DNA from: Bacteroidales bacterium
GTDB taxonomy: Bacteria > Bacteroidota > Bacteroidia > Bacteroidales > NBLH01
Assembly (NCBI GenBank): GCA_027083715.1
Contig: JALWNR010000263.1
Span: forward strand, 1 to 5,065
Direction: 5' to 3'
DNA: 5,065 bases
Part shown: one piece after another, positions 1 to 5,065 of the stretch
Layout: each line of letters opens with the position of its first letter
Numbering within the stretch: the stretch's first letter is position 1
Notes under the pieces: generated by a model
What the model saw: only the letters and a program-made list of their open reading frames with translations
Told to the model about the DNA's origin: nothing
The model's database searches: none
Made by a program: the position numbers and the translations under genes

Positions 1-63
1 AACTTGCCGATTGTATATTTTTAATTAAATTAGCTAAAAAAATAAACAAACAAATAGCAAATT

Positions 64-1227
64 ATGATTAAATCAATAATAGACAATGACTTATATAAAT
101 TCACTATGCAAAATGCAGTGATTAAAATATTCCCGCGTGCCAAGGTTCGTTATCAATTTATTAACCGTGGGAAAACAGCTTTCCCCGAAGGATTTGCTGA
201 ACAACTGCGTAAAGAAATTGCAAAAATGTCTGAACTTGCTTTAACAAAGAATGAAAAAGGTTTTTTAAAAAATAATTGTCCATATTTAGACCCAACTTAC
301 TTGGATTTTTTAGCCGGATATAGATATGACCCAAGCGAACTTGGAGTTATTCAACAAGAAGATGATCTACAAATTTCTATTGAAGGATACTGGTACAGAA
401 CAATTTTGTGGGAAGTGCCACTTATGGCATTAATTTCAGAACTGTATTTTAAAATGACAGGGCAAGAAATATACGACGAAGCAAAAATTATTGACATAGC
501 ACGTAAAAAAGCTACTGGATTTAATTTACTGGGAATTAGTGTTGCCGATTTTGGTACGCGTCGCCGTTATTCTTTTGATAATCATAATCGAATTGTTAAA
601 GCGCTTAAAAACTATGGAAAACCATCATTTATCGGAACAAGTAATGTTTATTTTGCAATGAAACATAATTTAATAGCAGTTGGTACCCATGCACACGAAT
701 GGTTTATGTTTCATGCGGCAAAATACGGTTTTAAAATGGCTAATAAACTTGCTCTTGAAAATTGGGTAAAAGTTTATCGCGGTGATTTAGGAATTGCTCT
801 TTCCGATACTTTTACAAGTGATGTATTTTTTCAGGCTTTTGATACTAAATTTGCCAAACTGTTTGACGGTGTACGTCAGGATTCAGGCGACCCTATTGAA
901 TTTGCCGATAAAGCAGTTGCTCATTATAAATCGCTAAAAATCGATCCACTGTCAAAAACCATTATTTTTTCCGATGGATTAAATCCTGAAACTGTGGAAC
1001 GAATTACCAAACATTGTCGTGGAAAAATAAAAATATCCTTTGGTATAGGTACAAATTTTACAAATGATGTAGGGGTTAAGCCTTTAAATATTGTTATAAA
1101 AATCACCGAAGCCAAACCCGAAGGACAACATTGGATACATACCGTAAAACTTTCGGATACCAAAGGCAAATATACCGGCGATGAAACAAGCATAAAACTT
1201 TGCAAAGAAGTATTAGAAATTGAATAA
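64..1227 (+). CDS. pncB: Nicotinate phosphoribosyltransferase
   Basis: This cytoplasmic enzyme joins nicotinate to PRPP, with ATP hydrolysis, to give nicotinate mononucleotide in the Preiss-Handler route of NAD salvage. The 387-residue length is close to the roughly 400 residues of E. coli PncB, and the two align by eye over their whole length. Visible family blocks are DNDLYKFTMQ (residues 7-16), ILWEVPLMALISE (114-126), DFGTRRRYS (162-170), FIGTSN (189-194), GTHAHEWF (207-214), RQDSGDP (271-277), FSFG-like ISFGIGT (324-330) and VKPLNIVIK (338-346). In the family, the His of the AHEWF block (H211 here) is the one phosphorylated during catalysis. The ATG at 64 is chosen because family similarity begins within a few residues; no Shine-Dalgarno is visible, only an A-rich leader. 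The gene is convergent with the his operon, and its stop codon lies inside the terminator stem. Nothing is truncated or odd. Confidence 0.97.
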   Translation: MIKSIIDNDLYKFTMQNAVIKIFPRAKVRYQFINRGKTAFPEGFAEQLRKEIAKMSELALTKNEKGFLKNNCPYLDPTYLDFLAGYRYDPSELGVIQQEDDLQISIEGYWYRTILWEVPLMALISELYFKMTGQEIYDEAKIIDIARKKATGFNLLGISVADFGTRRRYSFDNHNRIVKALKNYGKPSFIGTSNVYFAMKHNLIAVGTHAHEWFMFHAAKYGFKMANKLALENWVKVYRGDLGIALSDTFTSDVFFQAFDTKFAKLFDGVRQDSGDPIEFADKAVAHYKSLKIDPLSKTIIFSDGLNPETVERITKHCRGKIKISFGIGTNFTNDVGVKPLNIVIKITEAKPEGQHWIHTVKLSDTKGKYTGDETSIKLCKEVLEIE

Positions 1228-1267
1228 ATTCATTGGATGATTTAAAGTCATCCAATGAATTTATTCA
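1221..1267. terminator. Bidirectional intrinsic terminator between pncB and hisIE
   Basis: Bases 1221-1240 and 1248-1267 are perfect reverse complements (20 bp) around a 7-base loop (tttaaag). The stem sits exactly between two converging genes: it includes the stop codon of pncB (1225-1227) and ends 3 bases before the last codon (the stop) of hisIE. On the plus strand a T-rich run (tatttatttt) follows; on the minus strand the stem is followed by atttctaatac, a weaker T-tract. The stem is AT-rich, with a GC-containing apex (ttggatga/tcatccaa). Position and symmetry support a terminator used in both directions. Strength in either direction is inferred. Confidence 0.85.
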
Positions 1268-1270
1268 TAT

Positions 1271-1867
1271 TTATTTTGCATGTCTTTTTTCCAACACTTT
1301 TACAATATCGCTTAAACTAAAACCTTTTTGATTGAGCAAGACCAAATAGTGAAACATTAAATCAGCAGCTTCGTTTACAAATAGTTCGTCGTTGTTATCT
1401 TTGGCTTCAATTACCAATTCAACAGCTTCTTCGCCGACTTTTTGGGCAATTTTATTAATGCCTTTGTCAAAAAGGCTTTTGGTATATGATTTTTCGGCAG
1501 TTGAGGATTTGCGCTGCTCAATTACCTCTTCGAGATGTGATAAAAAGTCAACGCCTTGTGTGTTCTCTTCTGCCCAACAGGTATCAGTACCTGTATGACA
1601 AACGGGACCTGTGGGTTTTGCCTGAATAAGCAGCGTATCCTTATCGCAATCTACTTTTATATCTTTTAGATATAAAAAATTGCCGGAAGTTTCGCCTTTT
1701 GTCCATAAAGTTTGGCGCGAGCGACTGTAAAAAGTAACCTTTCCGGTTTCTTGGGTGATTTTCAGAGCTTCCTCGTTCATATAGCCCAGCATCAGTACTT
1801 TTTTAGTATTCACATCCTGAATAATGGCAGGTACTAAACCGTTTTGTTTGTCGAAATTTATTTTCAT
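1271..1867 (-). CDS. hisIE: Bifunctional phosphoribosyl-AMP cyclohydrolase / phosphoribosyl-ATP pyrophosphohydrolase
   Basis: This 198-residue cytoplasmic protein performs steps 2 and 3 of histidine synthesis. The HisE domain removes pyrophosphate from PR-ATP, and the HisI domain opens the adenine ring of PR-AMP to give ProFAR, the substrate of HisA. Residues 1 to about 105 are HisI: the metal-binding block DCDKD (73-77) and the cysteines C90 and C97 of the CHTGTDTCW block are all present. Residues from about 107 to the end are HisE: KVGEEAVELVIEA (143-155) and NEAADLMFHYLVLL (165-178) carry the acidic residues expected for Mg2+ binding in this helical fold. The length matches fused HisIE proteins (about 200). 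The ATG at 1867-1865 is followed at once by conserved HisI sequence; upstream is an A-rich stretch with no Shine-Dalgarno. It is the last gene of the operon, 50 bases after hisF, and is followed by the convergent terminator. Confidence 0.97.
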   Translation of the reverse strand: MKINFDKQNGLVPAIIQDVNTKKVLMLGYMNEEALKITQETGKVTFYSRSRQTLWTKGETSGNFLYLKDIKVDCDKDTLLIQAKPTGPVCHTGTDTCWAEENTQGVDFLSHLEEVIEQRKSSTAEKSYTKSLFDKGINKIAQKVGEEAVELVIEAKDNNDELFVNEAADLMFHYLVLLNQKGFSLSDIVKVLEKRHAK

Positions 1868-1917
1868 TTTTTATCAATTTTATTGTCAAGCCTAGGCAGA
1901 TAGTGCACCCCAACTTA

Positions 1918-2673
1918 TTAAAACCTAACAGAAATATTTTTTTCTTTTAAATATTGTTTTAATTCCGGTACAGGAATTTCGCCAAAGTGAAAAATACTTG
2001 CAGCCAGAGCAGCATCGGCTTTACCTTCGGTAAAAACATTGTAAAAATGTTCTTTTTTACCCGCTCCACCCGATGCAATAATAGGAATATTTAATGCTTC
2101 GGAAATTTTACGGGTGATGTCCACCGCAAAACCGTTTTTTGTTCCGTCGTGGTTCATTGAGGTGAGTAGAATTTCACCTGCTCCGCGCTCCTGTGCTTGT
2201 TTTGCCCACTCAAAAGCCTTGATGTCTGTGGGAGTTCTTCCTCCATTGAGGTAAACAAACCAATCATTACCATCAAAGCGTGTATCAATGGCAAGCACCA
2301 CACATTGGCTGCCGAAATTTTTTGCCAATTCATTTATCAAATAAGGATTTTTAACCGCTGCCGTGTTAATGGAAATTTTATCTGCTCCATTGTTGAGCAA
2401 AACTGAAACATCGTTTACAGATTTAATACCGCCACCTACCGTAAACGGAATATTTAAATGAGAAGCTATCTCTTTAACCAATTCGGCTAATGTTTTGCGC
2501 CGTTCTACTGTGGCAGTAATGTCTAAAAAAACCAATTCGTCAGCTCCTTGCCGGGCATAAGCAGAACCAAGTTCTACCGGATCGCCGGCATCGCGCAAAT
2601 CGACAAAATTCACACCTTTTACGGTACGTCCGTCTTTGATGTCGAGGCAGGGAATTATTCTTTTTGTTAACAT
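1918..2673 (-). CDS. hisF: Imidazole glycerol phosphate synthase, cyclase subunit HisF
   Basis: HisF uses ammonia delivered from HisH to convert PRFAR into imidazole glycerol phosphate and AICAR (step 5). The 251-residue TIM barrel has the usual length. Visible signatures are [16 protein letters not shown] (5-20) with catalytic Asp11, VGGGIKS (79-85), KISINTAAV (99-107), VLAIDTR (126-132) with the second catalytic Asp130, [12 protein letters not shown] (171-182) and IIASGGAG (198-205). The ATG at 2673-2671 is chosen because family members start with a sequence like [11 protein letters not shown]. The reading frame stays open to 2817, but that extension overlaps hisA and has no family similarity. 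An A-run precedes the start instead of a Shine-Dalgarno. The gene lies 62 bases after hisA and two positions after its partner hisH. No defects are seen. Confidence 0.97.
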   Translation of the reverse strand: MLTKRIIPCLDIKDGRTVKGVNFVDLRDAGDPVELGSAYARQGADELVFLDITATVERRKTLAELVKEIASHLNIPFTVGGGIKSVNDVSVLLNNGADKISINTAAVKNPYLINELAKNFGSQCVVLAIDTRFDGNDWFVYLNGGRTPTDIKAFEWAKQAQERGAGEILLTSMNHDGTKNGFAVDITRKISEALNIPIIASGGAGKKEHFYNVFTEGKADAALAASIFHFGEIPVPELKQYLKEKNISVRF

Positions 2674-2735
2674 TTTTTTTGTAAAAAGTTTGTAAAGTAA
2701 TAAAGTTGAAAGTTGAGACATGCCTCTGCATATCT

Positions 2736-3461
2736 TTACAAATAAATAAATTCCGAAAGCTGTTTTAAAGTAATTCGTCCTTCGTAAATGGCTTTCCCGA
2801 TAATTACACCAAAGCACCCGGCTTTTTCTAAGGCATAAACATCTTCTAATTTACTAACTCCGCCTGATGCGATTATATTTAATCCGGAAAACCGTTGATG
2901 CAGTTCGGCATATAAATCAAATGCAGGTCCCACCAACATCCCGTCTTTTGAAATATCAGTGCTAAATACGGTATTTATTCCTTGTTTGATTTTCTCTTCA
3001 AGAAAATCAAAAATATCAACATCAGTGGTTTCTGTCCAAGCCGAAACTGCAAGTTTTTTGTTTTTAACATCTGTGCCAAGCAAAATTTTATCAGCACCAA
3101 ATAGCTTTATCCATCCCGAAAAAACATCGGCTTGCTTTACTGCAACACTGCCAATAGCAACATATTTTGCACCTGCATTTAGAACGGATTGAAAATCATT
3201 ACTGTTTGTTACACCCCCTCCAAAATCAATAGTTAATGATGTTTGCGAAGCAATTTTTTCAAGTACCGGAAGATTTCGGATTTCTCCGACTTTGGCACCG
3301 TCTAAATCGACCAAATGTAATCGTTTGATACCGGCAGCCTCAAACTCTTTGGCAACTTCCAAAGGATTTTCGTTATATATGGTTTTTTGCATGTAATTGC
3401 CTTGCAACAGGCGAACGCATTTACCTTCGATTAAATCAATTGCAGGTATTATTTCTATCAT
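2736..3461 (-). CDS. hisA: ProFAR isomerase HisA (1-(5-phosphoribosyl)-5-[(5-phosphoribosylamino)methylideneamino]imidazole-4-carboxamide isomerase)
   Basis: HisA carries out the Amadori-type rearrangement of ProFAR to PRFAR (step 4), producing the substrate of HisF-HisH. The 241 residues fit the HisA family and show the half-barrel pattern shared with HisF. Seen are [15 protein letters not shown] (4-18) with catalytic Asp9, LHLVDLDGA (48-56), DFGGGV (79-84), AIGSVAV (102-108), LLGTDVKN (127-134) with the second catalytic Asp131, [10 protein letters not shown] (167-176), IIASGGVS (196-203) and [10 protein letters not shown] (219-228). The AIDL (rather than CLDI) opening and the TDISKDGM block mark it as HisA rather than HisF. 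The ATG at 3461-3459 is the only sensible start, 11 bases after the hisH stop. A TrpF-like dual role (PriA) is possible in principle, but nothing here points to it. Confidence 0.96.
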   Translation of the reverse strand: MIEIIPAIDLIEGKCVRLLQGNYMQKTIYNENPLEVAKEFEAAGIKRLHLVDLDGAKVGEIRNLPVLEKIASQTSLTIDFGGGVTNSNDFQSVLNAGAKYVAIGSVAVKQADVFSGWIKLFGADKILLGTDVKNKKLAVSAWTETTDVDIFDFLEEKIKQGINTVFSTDISKDGMLVGPAFDLYAELHQRFSGLNIIASGGVSKLEDVYALEKAGCFGVIIGKAIYEGRITLKQLSEFIYL

Positions 3462-3472
3462 ATTAACATGGA

Positions 3473-4054
3473 TTACAGATTTATAAAATTTTGTAATATT
3501 AGGGTGCCTATTTCTCCGCTTTTTTCAGGATGAAACTGTACGGCATAGAAATTATCTTTTTGAATAGCCGCACTGAAATTTTGCATGTAATTACAAGTGG
3601 CTATGGTATCGTCAAGTATCTCAACATAATAGCTGTGCACAAAATAAACATAGCTGTTTTCCGGTACACCTTTAAATAAATCGCCATTTAGATTGGCAAT
3701 ACTGTTCCAACCTACATGAGGCACTTTTTCATTGCCTTTAAATAGTTTTACTGTATTTGGAAAGATATTCAGGCAAGCAGTATCACCTTCTTCGGAGTAA
3801 TTACATAGCAGTTGCATTCCCAAACAAATTCCCATAACCGGCTGCTCTAGTTCTTTGATTAAAGTATCGAGCTTTCGAGTTTTTAAATAGTGCATAGTGC
3901 TTCCAGCCTCACCCACACCGGGGAAAATAACTTTATCGGCAGTTTTTATTTTGTTATGATTATCCGTTATTTCAGCTTCTACCCCAATGCGCTGCAAGGC
4001 ATAGTACACGGATTGTACGTTTCCTGCGTTATAGTCGATGATTACTGTTTTCAT
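3473..4054 (-). CDS. hisH: Imidazole glycerol phosphate synthase, glutamine amidotransferase subunit HisH
   Basis: HisH hydrolyses glutamine and channels the ammonia to HisF for imidazole glycerol phosphate formation. The 193-residue protein is a class I glutamine amidotransferase of normal HisH length (about 195-210). It shows IIDYNAGNVQSV (5-16), the oxyanion-strand block PGVGEAG (45-51), the nucleophile elbow GICLGMQLL (75-83) with Cys77, VPHVGWN (111-117), YFVHSYY (137-143) and AVQFHPEKSG (171-180), whose His175 and Glu177 complete the catalytic triad. The start is taken at the ATG at 4054-4052, because the family begins MKxVIIDYxxGN. An upstream in-frame ATG at 4078 would add eight residues with no family similarity. 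An A-run precedes the chosen start and no Shine-Dalgarno is seen. It lies 89 bases after the hisCB gene, the widest spacer in the operon, and 11 bases before hisA. Confidence 0.96.
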   Translation of the reverse strand: MKTVIIDYNAGNVQSVYYALQRIGVEAEITDNHNKIKTADKVIFPGVGEAGSTMHYLKTRKLDTLIKELEQPVMGICLGMQLLCNYSEEGDTACLNIFPNTVKLFKGNEKVPHVGWNSIANLNGDLFKGVPENSYVYFVHSYYVEILDDTIATCNYMQNFSAAIQKDNFYAVQFHPEKSGEIGTLILQNFINL

Positions 4055-4084
4055 TTTTTTAAAGATAAGCATTTGCATTTTAAG

Positions 4085-4113
4085 TTGTAGTATATATACG
4101 AATGTGGCTACAA
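4085..4113. repeat. Small inverted repeat in the hisCB-hisH spacer
   Basis: In the 89-base spacer (4055-4143), ttgtag at 4085-4090 pairs perfectly with ctacaa at 4108-4113 around a 17-base loop. The 10-base palindrome gtatatatac (4090-4099) overlaps the first arm and part of the loop. There is no T-tract that would make it an obvious terminator, and the stem is short. It might influence mRNA processing between hisCB and hisH, or be chance in AT-rich DNA. This is a weak call, given because it is the main structure in the spacer. Confidence 0.2.
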
Positions 4114-4143
4114 TATCAGCACTGGAAAGCTGAGCTACGTTTT

Positions 4144-5065
4144 TTATAAACTGCCTTTTGTTGAAGGCAAATAGTTACTAAACGGATCTTTCCTGATTGC
4201 CATACGAATGGCACGGGCAAAAGCTTTGAAAATCCCTTCAATTTTATGATGTTCGTTTTCGCCTTCGGCTTTAATATTCAAATTACACGCTGCCGCATCG
4301 GAAAATGATTTAAAAAAGTGCTTGAACATTTCCGTAGGCATTTGTCCAATCATTTCACGCTTAAATTCTGCCTGCCATACAAAGTATGGTCTGCCACCAA
4401 AATCGATTAATACTTGTGCAGAAGCATCGTCCATAGGCAAAGCGAAACCGTAACGTTCCATGCCCACTTTATCAGCCAAAGCAATTTTAAATGCCTCGCC
4501 AAGGGCTAATGCTACATCTTCAATTGTATGATGCTCATCGACATGCAAATCGCCTTTTACTTTAATACTTAAACCGATATTTCCATGCCGGGCAATTTGT
4601 TCAAGCATATGATCAAAAAAGCCAATTCCTGTATCAATTCCTAAAATTTGAGTATTTTCAACATCCAAAATCAGCTCAATATCGGTTTCCAATGTTTTTC
4701 TATGCACTTTTGCGCTGCGCTTTGATAATTGAGGCTTGGGCAATTTTGTTCTAAAATCGGCTGTTGTTTCAGGCAGATTATCCAATTTGCGTAACGTATT
4801 AATTAATTCTTTATTTTCAGACGGCGTACCTATGGTAATTCGTAGTGAATTTTCGCAACCGTGCATATTTGAACGGTCGCGCACAATAATGCCATTTTTT
4901 GTCAAGTAACTGTATATTTTGCGTGCATTATCAAATTTTACTAAAAGAAAATTAGCTTGTGATGGATAAACTTTTTGAACAAAACTTAGTTTTTGTAATT
5001 CCTCAGTTATGAGCTCACGTTGTTGTTTAACAATTTGTACTAAACGGCTAAATTCTTTATTCACC
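4144..5065 (-). CDS. hisCB: Fused histidinol-phosphate aminotransferase (C-terminal part) / imidazoleglycerol-phosphate dehydratase; 5' end beyond window
   Basis: One open frame enters at the right edge and encodes 306 residues inside the window. Residues 1 to about 95 are the C-terminal small domain of a PLP-dependent HisC, which transaminates imidazole acetol phosphate to histidinol phosphate (step 7). [12 protein letters not shown] (33-44), GIIVRDRS (58-65) and the substrate-contacting Arg block SLRITIGT (73-80) are characteristic. The PLP lysine and roughly the first 250 residues would lie outside. A charged, proline-containing linker (about 96-116) follows. Residues 117-306 are a complete HisB dehydratase (step 6) of normal length (190), with FFDHMLEQ (149-156), the metal-binding DEHHTIED (176-183) and ENEHHKIE (269-276), and the C-terminal LPSTKGSL. 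There is no HAD phosphatase domain between the parts. The GTG at 5064-5062 is an internal codon, not the start. The fusion is read directly from the frame; that both halves are active is inferred. The symbol hisCB is descriptive. Confidence 0.92.
   Translation of the reverse strand, partial: VNKEFSRLVQIVKQQRELITEELQKLSFVQKVYPSQANFLLVKFDNARKIYSYLTKNGIIVRDRSNMHGCENSLRITIGTPSENKELINTLRKLDNLPETTADFRTKLPKPQLSKRSAKVHRKTLETDIELILDVENTQILGIDTGIGFFDHMLEQIARHGNIGLSIKVKGDLHVDEHHTIEDVALALGEAFKIALADKVGMERYGFALPMDDASAQVLIDFGGRPYFVWQAEFKREMIGQMPTEMFKHFFKSFSDAAACNLNIKAEGENEHHKIEGIFKAFARAIRMAIRKDPFSNYLPSTKGSL

Noticed and set aside
14..21. tatatttt as a Bacteroidetes -7 element (TAnnTTTG) for pncB
   Set aside because: The last base does not fit, and the -33 element would fall outside the window, so it cannot be told from AT-rich background.
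1..24. Possible last codons of an upstream plus-strand gene ending in TAA at 22-24
   Set aside because: Only seven codons are visible, with no recognisable sequence; any frame in AT-rich DNA would give a similar result.
924..1205. Minus-strand open frame of 93 codons inside pncB, and similar open frames at 1392-1598, 2197-2406, 2540-2731, 2959-3192 and 3890-4090
   Set aside because: Each lies wholly or mostly on or against a well-conserved gene, resembles no family, and has Cys/Ser/Phe-rich composition typical of shadow frames.
1890..1897. gcctaggc palindrome in the hisF-hisIE spacer
   Set aside because: An 8-base palindrome alone is expected by chance, with no flanking symmetry or T-tract to suggest an operator or terminator.
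2674..2817. N-terminal extension of hisF to 299 residues
   Set aside because: The added 48 residues overlap the end of hisA, have no HisF similarity, and the family starts exactly at the [11 protein letters not shown] position (2673).
4055..4078. N-terminal extension of hisH by eight residues from the ATG at 4078
   Set aside because: HisH proteins begin at MKxVIIDYxxGN, which corresponds to the ATG at 4054; the extra residues have no family support.
4129..4138. GTAGCTCAGC on the minus strand, like a tRNA D-arm
   Set aside because: No matching acceptor stem, anticodon arm or GTTCGAATC-like T-arm follows at the required distances, and the spacer is too short and AT-rich for a tRNA.
5062..5064. 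GTG as the start codon of the rightmost gene
   Set aside because: It falls in the middle of the HisC fold: the frame is open to the window edge, and about 250 N-terminal residues including the PLP lysine are missing. It is an internal valine codon of a gene cut by the window.

Overview
The window is an AT-rich stretch of a bacterial chromosome. It holds the 3' part of a histidine biosynthesis operon on the minus strand and, facing it, a nicotinate phosphoribosyltransferase gene (pncB) on the plus strand. The proteins read as Bacteroidetes-like: low-GC codon use, no Shine-Dalgarno sequence before any start but A/T-rich leaders instead, a fused HisIE, and the order hisC-hisB-hisH-hisA-hisF-hisIE. 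The phylum is an inference from these traits, not from a marker gene.

Layout from left to right: 1-63 is the short leader of pncB; 64-1227 (+) is pncB; 1221-1267 is a perfect 20-bp inverted repeat that should terminate transcription from both sides; 1271-1867 (-) is hisIE; 1918-2673 (-) is hisF; 2736-3461 (-) is hisA; 3473-4054 (-) is hisH; 4144-5065 (-) is the 3' part of a gene whose product joins the C-terminal end of a histidinol-phosphate aminotransferase (HisC) to a complete imidazoleglycerol-phosphate dehydratase (HisB). That last gene runs off the right edge. No stretch over 300 bases lacks a gene.

The his genes are transcribed right to left. HisE and HisI (one polypeptide) perform steps 2 and 3, HisA step 4, the HisH-HisF glutamine amidotransferase/cyclase pair step 5, HisB step 6 and HisC step 7. 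hisG, hisD and any leader or promoter would lie beyond the right edge. PncB makes nicotinate mononucleotide from nicotinate and PRPP for NAD salvage. It shares only the precursor PRPP with the his pathway and is convergent with the operon, so it is a separate transcription unit.

The most notable item is the in-frame HisC-HisB fusion. Many gammaproteobacteria and Bacteroidetes fuse the dehydratase to a HAD-type histidinol-phosphate phosphatase. Here its N-terminal partner is instead the aminotransferase, and no phosphatase domain lies between them. The rest of the window is well-conserved primary metabolism. I see no mobile element, CRISPR array, RNA gene or defence system.
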